From the NCBI GenBank assembly GCA_948739805.1, contig CAPYID010000041.1:1-15483 (forward strand): 15,483 nucleotides of DNA, read 5' to 3'. The position numbers were made by a program, and so were the translations under genes. This document shows, one piece after another, positions 7,332-14,757 of the stretch. Each line of letters begins with the position of its first letter. Within the stretch, counting starts at the first letter, position 1. Under the pieces are notes generated by a model. It saw nothing but the letters and a program-made list of their open reading frames with translations, did no database searches and was not told where the DNA came from. The DNA comes from an uncultured Clostridia bacterium. Lineage in GTDB: Bacteria > Bacillota > Clostridia > TANB77 > CAG-508.

Positions 7332-9716
7332 TTACTCCTTCCTTAATAAATTTTTACAACTATATATTCCAATGGCACTTAAAATGGCTATATATAACCA
7401 TTTTAAGTTTCCATCCATAAGTATTATTTTACTTAAATTTAGCATTTTATCTACACTTATTATATTTAAAAATTCAATACCTAACTTTGCTACTATTATA
7501 GGAATTAGCATTATTGTACTTGCGACTAATATAGTATAAGTTGTATTTTTTAATTTTAATGAGATCCATAATATAAATAATATTATACTAATAAACATTA
7601 TAAATCTTACCAAATAATTTATTACTGTAAAACCTAATATACTAATTCCAGAAGGTAAATTACCAAAGTATCTTAAACTTGTTATACTTGCTGTAATATT
7701 GTCAAATCCATATATTTGACCTACTTTAATTATTTCTGGTATTATGCTAATTATAAAAATAATTAAGCCTGTAATCAAACAAACTATTATTTTTGCTTTT
7801 GTAGTTTCTGCTTTTCCTTTAGGTGTTGTATTTAATATCTTATTCATTCCAGTTTTATATTCCATTACAAAAATGACTGAAAAAGCTATTTCTGCCATAA
7901 CAATTAAATAAACATCACTTTCTATAAAAGCATTTTTATTTACTCTTAATAATTCCTTATATCCTGTATCATAAACAAATTCTGCTTTTGGATTTTCTTT
8001 TATATGTTCATATTGTTCTATTATCCTCAAAAATATTTCTTCGCTACTTAAAATTTCATTATATGGTTCTTTGTATCTTATTGCTTCTTCTTTGCTTATT
8101 TCTCCATTTTGTACTTTTTCTTCTATATTCTCTATTGCAAGTTTTGCTTTTTCAAATTTCTCTTGTTCTTTGAGTATAATGCTTTCTTTTTCTTCTGTTA
8201 GTTTTCCACTAAATGTTTTCATATAATTTTTGTATATATTCTCACTAAAAGAAATATTTTTGTTTGCATTATTCATACTATATATTTGAAATGCTGTAAA
8301 AAGTAGAAGAATAATAAGTACCTTATTTATTATCATCATTTTATAAAGCTCACACCAAAAAATTTTTGTAAATATTTTAGGCTTAATTATTGTAATGCTT
8401 TTTAGTCTTTTTAATAAACGATTTTCTGTAAGTCCTAAATCTTTTCTTTTTGTAAAAATCAAACTATTTGCAAATCCAAATATGAACAATAATATTATAG
8501 CAAAAAATAGACTTAAATGTAATACATTTTGCATATTTCCCATAATATTTAGATTCATATATGTTTTATAGATACTATTTACTTCTATTAAATTTATAAT
8601 ATTAATTACTCTAAATACATTATATTTTGAAATAGGATCTATTGTTTTGTATAACAAAAAGCTAATACTAAAAATTAAAATTAAAGCAATGTAATTTGAA
8701 GCATTATTTTTGGCTAGATTAGAAACAAGTAATATCATGAGTGATACTATAAAAAATACAGCTATTTTTGTAGTTAAGAATAAAGCAATATACCCACCTA
8801 TACTTATTTGCAATGTGGAATAAATAAATGTATTTATGGATTGTAAGTTTGCACTTAAATCTCCATATCCTATTGTCATTCCATAATAAATAAAATTTAT
8901 AGCATATAAAATTAGCGAAATAGCCAAAATTACAATAAACATTACAAATATTTTTGACAAGATTGTTTTGCATCTTCCGTTCTTTGTACTTTTAATAAGC
9001 GGAAATAAGTTCTTTTCTCTTTCTTCATATATGATGATAGTCGCTATTACAAATATCATAAGAACTATGAAAATATCTGTTATTCCCATTTTTGTAAAAC
9101 TCTCAATTCCTTTTGATGGAATATAATGTACTTCTACATCAAGCATTTTCTCATAGTTTTTTGCTGTATCTTTTATGTTTTTATTTGAAAAGTCATCTTC
9201 TGATTCTTGGAAAACCCAAATTGTTTCTAGGTTATCTGCTTTTTCTAAAATTCCAGTAATAGTATTTTTATAGTTTTTACATTCATCATATTCTTTTTTG
9301 ATTTCTTCAAAAAATTGGGATTCTTTTGTTTCATCTCCAGTATATTTATAAGTTCTGTTCTCGTATTCATTTATGTATTTATCATAAAGTTCTTTATTCT
9401 CACTTTTTAAATTTTCTGCAAATTCTCTTATATATTCACTCTCACTATTTTTATTATTTATTATATTCGTTATGATGCCAAAAGCATTGTTTCTTTCATA
9501 TTCTCTACCTATTAGTTCTTCTTTTTCTGATTCTGGCAAGTCCTTTAGTTCTTCATTTAAGATTTTATATGCTGAATATGGAATTTCATCTTTTTTTACA
9601 ATATTTCCAGTATAAATTAGTATTACAATATCTGCTAATATAAATGCTATTAATGTATATAAAAATAGTTTGCTTGTAAATATTTTTAAGAATTCATATT
9701 TAATAGTTCTATTCAA
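7332..9716 (-). CDS. ABC-2 type transporter permease, internally duplicated
   Basis: A 794-residue membrane protein built of two similar halves. Half one: EFLKIF then a membrane helix (about 16-37), a large charged extracytoplasmic region (38-210), a helix at 212-230, the cytoplasmic EEREKNLFPLIKSTKNGR (231-248) and further helices to about 422. Half two: CELYKM (455-460), a helix (463-480), an extracytoplasmic region (481-598), a helix (602-619), EYKTGMNKILNTTPKGKAE (619-637) and helices to the end. It would pair with the ATPase encoded just upstream to form an exporter; the substrate is unknown. The start is TTG at 9716, supported by GGAGG and by MNRTIKYEF, the usual opening of such permeases. 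Confidence 0.85.
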   Translation of the reverse strand: MNRTIKYEFLKIFTSKLFLYTLIAFILADIVILIYTGNIVKKDEIPYSAYKILNEELKDLPESEKEELIGREYERNNAFGIITNIINNKNSESEYIREFAENLKSENKELYDKYINEYENRTYKYTGDETKESQFFEEIKKEYDECKNYKNTITGILEKADNLETIWVFQESEDDFSNKNIKDTAKNYEKMLDVEVHYIPSKGIESFTKMGITDIFIVLMIFVIATIIIYEEREKNLFPLIKSTKNGRCKTILSKIFVMFIVILAISLILYAINFIYYGMTIGYGDLSANLQSINTFIYSTLQISIGGYIALFLTTKIAVFFIVSLMILLVSNLAKNNASNYIALILIFSISFLLYKTIDPISKYNVFRVINIINLIEVNSIYKTYMNLNIMGNMQNVLHLSLFFAIILLFIFGFANSLIFTKRKDLGLTENRLLKRLKSITIIKPKIFTKIFWCELYKMMIINKVLIILLLFTAFQIYSMNNANKNISFSENIYKNYMKTFSGKLTEEKESIILKEQEKFEKAKLAIENIEEKVQNGEISKEEAIRYKEPYNEILSSEEIFLRIIEQYEHIKENPKAEFVYDTGYKELLRVNKNAFIESDVYLIVMAEIAFSVIFVMEYKTGMNKILNTTPKGKAETTKAKIIVCLITGLIIFIISIIPEIIKVGQIYGFDNITASITSLRYFGNLPSGISILGFTVINYLVRFIMFISIILFILWISLKLKNTTYTILVASTIMLIPIIVAKLGIEFLNIISVDKMLNLSKIILMDGNLKWLYIAILSAIGIYSCKNLLRKE

Positions 9717-9731
9717 ATTCTATTTTCCTCC

Positions 9732-10446
9732 TTATTCTCCAAAGATATTCATATATACATCTTCTAAATTTCCATTTTTCGCATATTTCTTTATTAATTT
9801 CTCTGGTGTATCTTTTTCTTTTAATACTCCATTTTTAAGAATAATAATTTCGTTTGCAATGTTTTCTATATCTGGAACTATATGTGTTGCAATTATAACT
9901 ATTTTATCCTTTGCAAGTTCACTCATTAATTTTTTCACTCTAATTCTTTCTTTCGGATCTAGTCCTGCTGTTGGTTCATCAAAGATTAGTAGTTTTGGAT
10001 TTCCTATAATGGCTGCTGCGATTAATAATCTTTGTTTCATTCCTCCAGAATACATTTCAATTTTTTTACTCAGTTCATCTTGTAAATTGACACTTTTACT
10101 TACTTTTTCAATTTGATTTTCTATATCTTCTTTTGGAATATCCTTTAATACTGCAATGTAATTTAAAAATCTCTTTGCTGTAAATCCATTGTATAAACCT
10201 TGTTGTTGTGGCATATATCCTAATATTTCTCTATATTTTGCACCTAATACATTACTTTCTTGTCCGTTCCAGAGTATTTTTCCTATATCTGCATTTAAGT
10301 TATCTGTTATAATATTCATTAATGTACTTTTTCCTGCTCCATTTGGTCCGAAGTAATCCTACTAATCCATTTTCTAGTTTAAAATTTATATTATCAAGTG
10401 CCTTTTTTTCATTATAGCTTTTGCTTAAATTAATCACTTCTAACAT
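9732..10446 (-). CDS. ABC transporter ATPase, read through a +1 shift at CGG
   Basis: The ATG at 10446 (AAGGAGAG upstream) opens MLEVINLSKSYNEKKALDN and runs to GLVGLL (residue 32). The next zero-frame codon is CGG (10350-10348), and that frame soon stops. Skipping its C gives GGA and the exact Walker A GPNGAGKST (33-41), then the Q-loop region YMPQQQG, signature YSGGMKQRL, Walker B LLIFDEPTAGLDP and the H-loop IATHIV. With the shift the protein is 237 residues, the normal length for this family, and I see no other defect. It energises the adjacent permease; the gap to the next start is 15 bases. I annotate it as one gene with a probable translational +1 shift; a real knock-out or a sequence error remains possible. 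Confidence 0.85.
10348..10350 (-). promoter_or_regulatory. CGG +1 shift site in the ABC ATPase gene
   Basis: The context reads CTT CGG ACC in the incoming frame and CTT (C) GGA CCA in the outgoing frame. The break falls exactly at the first Gly of Walker A, so the correct frame on both sides is unambiguous. Confidence 0.75.
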
Positions 10447-10464
10447 ACTTCTCTCCTTATATTT

Positions 10465-11818
10465 TTAAGTATTTTTCATACTTATATATTCTGGTTTTGA
10501 GTTCCAATAATCTTCTTTCTTTATTAATCCATAGTTTTCTTTTTCTATGTCTTGTTGCTTTGTACCTGCCCAAGTTGAATATTCTGCACCTAGTTCATAT
10601 CCTGTTCTTACGAAGTAGAAATCTTTATTTTCAGCTAATATTTCTACCAAATATCTATTTTTATCAAATAGTTTAAATTCTTTGCTTTCTTTTGTTTCTA
10701 AGTCTATATAATACGCTTTATCTATTTTTGCTTCACTTCCTGTGTAATAGCAATATTGTAATTTGTTATCATATATTCCATTTAGACTTACTCCTCCTTT
10801 TGGTAAATCGCATAATGTTTGTTTTTGTTTTGTTTCTAAATCGATATACTCTATTTTTTGTCCTTTATCTGCTACAAAATAAACTTTACCATTTGCATAT
10901 TGTATGCCATTTATATTTTTATTAACATCTTGATAAATTTCTGTTTCTGTCTTGTTAGATAAATCAAAAAGTTTTATTTTTTTAGTAGAATTTCTTAAAT
11001 TTTCTAAGTCTTTATCATCATTGTTTAAAAATTTTTCTGGATCTTCTTTATATACAATTTCTTCCCAAACTATCTTTCCATTATATATTCCGAATAATAC
11101 TTCTGTTTTTACTATTAAATATTTCTTCGTATTTTTTTGTTTCTAAGTTTATCTTTACTAAATCTCGGTTTGTTTCCATTGATGTATGAGAAGATTTTGC
11201 AGTTTCTATTAATTTGCTTTTCAAAAAGAATGTATATAAATTATTTCCTTCAAATATGAAACTTGAAGTAAGTTCTACTCCAGATGGACATTCAAACAGT
11301 TTTGTTTTATTTGTGCCATCTAAATTCATTCTATATATGATAGGTGTTGGACCTCCTGTTTGAGCCAAAGATGTGCCATCTTCTCCAATATTGGCACTTA
11401 TTGTTACTACACTTCCAGTACCTGATATTAAATATAAATAGTTATTATATACAAATAAATCATTTGATTCTGACATATCTAAGTATGAGCTACAATCTTC
11501 TGTATCATGTTTACAATTTGGCTTATTACACAAGTAAATTTCTTTTTTTGCAGAATAATCAAAATATTTTATGTTTCTTCTATTTTCTTCATCTTTAATA
11601 TAATAATAGCCTTTATCAAAATTACTTATTTTTCCTGGTTCAATATATACCATTTTTGCATTTGTATTGTTTGCATTAGAAGATATTATTTTGTTATCAT
11701 TTAATTCTCCCATAATTTGGTTACCTATTTTTGTTTTTTCTTCTTTAGGAATCAAAAGAAAACCTAATCCTCCTAATAGAATGATTACAATAATTACTAA
11801 AATCACCTTTTTTGACAT
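10465..11818 (-). CDS. membrane-anchored propeller-like protein, read through a +1 shift at CGG
   Basis: With one +1 shift this gene encodes about 450 residues: a signal-anchor (residues 4-22) and a series of beta-strand repeats such as NNYLYLISG, YRMNLDGTNKTKLFE, LVKINLETKKYEEIF, IKLFDLSNKTETEIY and IEYIDLETKQKQTLC. These resemble DUF5050/propeller-type secreted proteins. A Cys cluster CNKPNCKHDTEDC lies at 97-109. Zero frame reads SII then CGG (11092-11090) and stops two codons later; skipping C gives SII-GIYNGKIVWEE and an open frame to the TAA at 10465. Both halves have the same repeat style and no other lesion. The ATG follows AGGAGG. It is the first gene of the operon and probably a surface protein linked to the transporter or sensor. 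Confidence 0.72.
11090..11092 (-). promoter_or_regulatory. CGG +1 shift site in the propeller-like gene
   Basis: The context reads ATT CGG AAT in the incoming frame and ATT (C) GGA ATA in the outgoing frame. A run of five A about 15 bases upstream is an alternative place for the frame change; the CGG position needs no amino-acid oddity and matches the other two sites. Confidence 0.6.
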
Positions 11819-11855
11819 GTTTTTTCCTCCTAAAATTTATAAATTAGCATAAAAA

Positions 11856-11888
11856 ATTTCAATGCTAAATTTATTCTAGCATTGAAAT
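11856..11888 (-). terminator. hairpin with T-run upstream of the operon
   Basis: A perfect 12-bp inverted repeat, ATTTCAATGCTA (11856-11867) and TAGCATTGAAAT (11877-11888), with a 9-base loop. On the minus strand it is followed by TTTTTT. It would stop transcripts arriving from the intron/transposase side before the operon, or act as a leader attenuator if the operon promoter lies further upstream. Confidence 0.7.
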
Positions 11889-11916
11889 ATATCTAAAATA
11901 TATCTAAAATATATCT
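11884..11916. repeat. three tandem 11-bp direct repeats, candidate OmpR-type regulator site
   Basis: The units (g/a)AAATATATCT occur three times in a row at 11884-11894, 11895-11905 and 11906-11916. On the minus strand they lie just upstream of TAGAAT (11873-11878), a possible -10, where a good -35 is missing. An 11-bp period matches the direct-repeat spacing bound by OmpR/PhoB-family dimers, and the operon downstream encodes such a regulator. Confidence 0.5.
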
Positions 11917-12035
11917 ATTATCTTTATTACTAATAAATAGGTAATATTTTATATTGCTTCTGGACTACCAACCAGAATATGTTTTTTATCTTTCCTTTAT
12001 AGTGATAACTCCCTATTCTATGTTTTGATTATATC
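11917..12035. other. non-coding stretch at the intron 3' junction
   Basis: About 120 bases between the 11-bp repeats and the intron 3' end. On the minus strand this is the 3' exon of the intron, but no frame here continues the transposase that forms the 5' exon. No other gene or hairpin was seen. Confidence 0.5.
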
Positions 12036-12040
12036 ATAAG

Positions 12041-12074
12041 TAAGCCTGAGGAACTTCCCCTCAAGCTTCTCTCA
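12041..12074 (-). ncRNA. group II intron domain VI
   Basis: On the minus strand AAGCTTGAGG pairs with CCTCAGGCTT (ten pairs including one U-G). This is followed by an A that can be bulged against a weak GAG/CTT pairing, the expected position of the branch-point adenosine near the 3' end. Confidence 0.7.
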
Positions 12075-12108
12075 GAACCGTGCGTGAAACTCTCATTTCA
12101 CATGGCTC
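12075..12108 (-). ncRNA. group II intron domain V (catalytic hairpin)
   Basis: Exactly 34 bases, beginning GAGCC and ending GGTTC, with the catalytic AGC triad at positions 2-4, a GAGA tetraloop of the GNRA type and a two-base CG bulge on the 3' arm. All of these are canonical for domain V, so the intron RNA core appears active. Confidence 0.92.
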
Positions 12109-12112
12109 CCAA

Positions 12113-13358
12113 TTACATTGCCGTTCTTATTACTCCAAATTTCCAGTGTGCAAATAGTTCTGGTTCTCTTTTGGCTATCTCTGTTACTAATTTTCCTGCT
12201 CTTCTTCTTGATTTTATTTTCTTGTATTTGTGTTTTGCCCATTTTGATATACATTTATTTATATAAGCTAGTACATAACACAATTCCTCTTTATAGAAAT
12301 GTGAATAATAGTTTATCCAACCCTGTATCTTTGGATTATATTGTTCTGCTATATCTTTTATACTTCTGTCTACTTTTAATTGTAGCCTCCAATTTCTTGC
12401 TTCTTCTCTTATTGACTTTTGTGCTTTATTACTTATTCCTGGTAAGAAACTTGTGAACATTTCTCCATTTTTACCTTTGGCTTTTCTTGGTTTAAACGTA
12501 AATCCTAGAAAGTCAAACTGTATTTGTTCGTAGTTGTTGTTTCTGTTACTATCCCTGCAATATACTATTTTAGTTTTATCCAAATTTAACTCTAAACCAA
12601 ACATTTTAAATCTTTTGTCTAATACTTTTATTATGTATTTCGCTTGATGGATTGAACTGCAATTTAATGCTCCATCATCTGCGTATCTTACCCACGGGAT
12701 ACTAGGAAACTCTTTACTCATAAAATCATCAAATACATAGTGTAGAAATAAATTTGCAAGTACTGGACTTATTACTCCGTCCTTGTGGTGTTCCTGCTTT
12801 TCTTTCTACTATCGTTCCATCTTGCATTTTTAATGGTATCTTTAGCCATCTTTCAATGTAGAGTATTTTCCATTGTTCTTCTGTATGTCTTTTAACCATT
12901 TCAATTAGATAATCGTGTCTAATGTTATCAAACAGCCCCTTTATATCAAAATCTACTACCCAATCTTTTCGCCAACATCTTCCTCTTAGTACTCCAACTG
13001 CTTGTATTGCTGACTTATTTGGTCTGTATCCATAAGAATCTTCATGAAATATTTTCTCTACCTTTGGCTCAAAATATATTTTGGCTACCATTTGTGCAAC
13101 CCTATCCTCGACTGTTGGTATTCCTAAAGTTCTAGCTCCACCATTCTTTTTAGGTATTGCTACTGCTTTTACTGGTTTTGGAAAATATGTTCCTGATGAC
13201 ATTCTATTCCAGATTTTATATAAATTATCTTTCAAGTTTTCTTCAAAATCTGCTATACTTTGTTCATCTATTCCATATGTTCCCCTATTGGCTTTTACTC
13301 TTTCAAATGCTACTTTTACTAGTTGTTTTGAAATATTAAACGGTTTTGTTTCTTCCAT
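12113..13358 (-). CDS. ltrA: group II intron reverse transcriptase/maturase, read through a +1 shift at CGG
   Basis: With the shift the protein is 414 residues. It has RT0-RT2 (about 10-115, SYFP-type KPVKAVAIPKKNGGARTLGIPTVEDR), RT3 VVDFDIKGLFDNI with catalytic Asp138, RT4 GTPQGGVISPVLANLFLHYVFD (189-210) and RT5 VRYADDG with Asp227/Asp228. The maturase X domain (about 310-400, including NPKIQGWINYYSHF) and a FAHWKFGV end follow. No HNH endonuclease domain is present. The zero frame ends at CGG in PQG-CGG-AGT; skipping the C gives the invariant PQGG. The ATG follows AGGAGGAGG. The protein assists splicing and copies the intron into new sites. Confidence 0.88.
12777..12779 (-). promoter_or_regulatory. 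CGG +1 shift site in the intron reverse transcriptase
   Basis: The context reads GGA CGG AGT in the incoming frame and GGA (C) GGA GTA in the outgoing frame. The restored Gly194 is the second Gly of the conserved PQGG motif, so both frames are certain at this point. Confidence 0.75.
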
Positions 13359-13735
13359 AAGTTCCTCCTCCTTTCAAAGTTGACTTATTTCTTAAACTTG
13401 TAATCCTCAACCCTTAGCTCCACTTCCATTACAGTAGTTTCGTCACTACTACGGTTTCGTCTGCCCCTATGACTACATTGGTACTTTCTATCTTATAGTT
13501 TGTGCTACTTGATATTTTCCCTTATCATTAGTCCGTAGGTTCCCACGTTTCGTATAAACGCCTATATTAAGTTCATGCCACCTTTGTACCTCCCACCATC
13601 TAATCAGTAAACAGGTTTCTATTAGACTTATCCTAGATACGTCCTTTTTATCTAGTTTTGATGGAATTTGATTACCTTTTGATACTTTCATCAGTGGTTC
13701 ATATGGTTATTCATCTCCTTAATACATACCTGACA

Positions 13736-13741
13736 GTTCTT
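13736..13741 (-). other. exon-binding site 1 (EBS1) of the intron
   Basis: AAGAAC on the minus strand lies in the loop of a hairpin with stem GGCAG/CTGTC. It is fully complementary to GTTCTT, the last six bases of the 5' exon (13908-13913, IBS1). This supports both the intron boundary and the current target site. Confidence 0.65.
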
Positions 13742-13907
13742 GCACTGCCTTTTCTCTAATGCTCAATACCATACCTTTTGAGTACAGCACCTTAGAGTGG
13801 TTTGAAAACTCCACCTGTATGGCGTTTTCGGTAGGTCTGCTACCATCATTTATACAATTACTGTATATAATTCATTATTATACCACTTATATACATTCCT
13901 GGCACAC

Positions 13908-14411
13908 AAGAACAGGCAATGCTCTTTCTATATGTTGATAGTCAAAGCTAGGTTGTTCAAGTAATCTTTTAGACAATTCTAAAGTTTTGAGTTTAGAAGC
14001 AGGGAAAAGAACCCTTGAATAAATTAGCTTAGACAATATTTCATTTAAGTCAAATTTAAATTGATACTGCTCTGCTATTTTATTACAGATTTTATCTAAT
14101 TTTAATTTGTAATATATATCTTGCAAGAAAAGATAACCAACGTTAAAAGATGTTTGAATATTCTTATCAATAATTTTAGAAGGATCTTTTCTTATTATGA
14201 TAGGCATTCTTTCTTCTTTGCTTTTTCTATTCAATTCTTTTACATAATTATCTAACCATACAAGAGGATCTTGGTTACCAGCTCTTTGCTTAAGCATTTC
14301 TAAATTACCAATGTTCTCATAAACCCTTGTTGTTCTTTTTCCATTTTTATTTATATCTTGAATGATAGAGTAGTGCTCTTGATTTTTTGATTTTGTTTTA
14401 TTTATTCTCAT
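13908..14411 (-). pseudogene. IS1634-like (DDE) transposase, 5' fragment interrupted by the intron
   Basis: The 168 codons before the intron resemble the N-terminus of IS1634-family transposases: RINKTKSKNQEHYSIIQDINKNGKRTTRVYENIGNLE, KLIYSRVLFPASKLKTLELSKRLLEQPSFDYQHIERALPVL. Complete members run well beyond 400 residues and carry the DDE catalytic core after this point, so the catalytic part is absent. The sequence beyond the intron does not resume the gene, so the 3' part has been lost and splicing could not restore it. The ATG is supported by GGAG and by a good promoter. Confidence 0.72.
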
Positions 14412-14441
14412 TAGTTTTCTCCATAAATTTTATTTTGTATT

Positions 14442-14470
14442 ATTATACACATTACGGGAAACTTACGCAA
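14442..14470 (-). promoter_or_regulatory. promoter of the IS1634-like transposase fragment
   Basis: On the minus strand: TTGCGT (-35, 14465-14470), 17 bases, TATAAT (-10, 14442-14447). It would drive the transposase fragment and the intron behind it. Confidence 0.6.
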
Positions 14471-14490
14471 GACTTTTTGGAAAATTTGAC

Positions 14491-14517
14491 AAAAAAATTA
14501 AGCATTTTTAATGCTTA
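14491..14517 (-). terminator. terminator upstream of the transposase promoter
   Basis: Arms TAAGCATT (14499-14506) and AATGCTTA (14510-14517) with a 3-base loop; on the minus strand the stem is followed by seven T (complement of the A-run at 14491-14497). It would block incoming transcription, a usual safeguard at IS ends. The remainder of 14518-14660 shows no gene. Confidence 0.65.
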
Positions 14518-14664
14518 CAAGATTTTTCTATATTGAAAAGTGTTTAAGATCCGTGTCAAAACAAATTATATACTTAGTGCTTTTGTTTTTCTATATTTTT
14601 CTTAAAATTTTCTTTCTATTTTTTCCCCAGATTATTTAACTCATATTTTTAAAACCGTGTTGTG

Positions 14665-14693
14665 TTTACAAATTCAAATGTATATGTTATAAT
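14665..14693 (+). promoter_or_regulatory. strong promoter of the plus-strand membrane gene
   Basis: TTTACA (14665-14670), 17-base spacer, TATAAT (14688-14693) with a TGT immediately before it (extended -10). The expected start is near 14700. This is the closest match to consensus in the window. Confidence 0.8.
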
Positions 14694-14703
14694 ATTATCA
14701 CAT

Positions 14704-14724
14704 ACTGTAGGTGGAGAATACAGT
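14704..14724 (+). promoter_or_regulatory. inverted repeat just after the predicted transcription start
   Basis: ACTGTA (14704-14709) and TACAGT (14719-14724) are perfect inverted arms with a 9-base spacer, located at about +4 to +24 of the predicted transcript. The position suits a repressor operator. The arms share the TGTA/TACA core seen in several repressor sites, but not the exact arrangement of BlaI/CopY sites. Confidence 0.4.
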
Positions 14725-14757
14725 TACAAAAATGTATTGTGGAAAGGAGACAGAATC

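Larger units (their letters stand above)
12036..13907 (-). mobile_element. group II intron with reverse transcriptase/maturase
   Basis: About 1.87 kb on the minus strand. The 5' end is GTGTGCC (13907-13901), matching the group II GUGYG start. Domain I-III sequence (for example ACCTACCGAAAACGCC) precedes the protein gene in domain IV. Domain V is a textbook 34-base hairpin, followed by a domain VI stem and an ACTTAT end, so I place the 3' boundary near 12036 (uncertain by a few bases). The last exon bases GTTCTT pair with AAGAAC in an intron hairpin loop, which fixes the 5' splice site. The intron is probably mobile by retrohoming, if the encoded protein is made in full. Confidence 0.9.

Noticed and set aside
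7988..8973. Short frames on either strand within the ABC permease gene (7988-8173, 8719-8973)
   Set aside because: Overlapping shadows of a long conserved membrane protein, without binding sites.
11106..11110. A5 homopolymer as the cause of the frame break in the propeller-like gene
   Set aside because: Possible, but the CGG position 14 bases further on gives an equally good protein and matches the two unambiguous sites; kept as the named alternative.
13488..13691. 67-residue minus-strand frame in front of the intron reverse transcriptase
   Set aside because: It lies in the structured RNA part (domains I-III) of the group II intron, has no ribosome binding site and no recognisable protein features.
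14662..14757. ATG at 14662 as start of the plus-strand membrane gene
   Set aside because: That region contains the -35, -10 and predicted transcript start, so it cannot be translated from this promoter.
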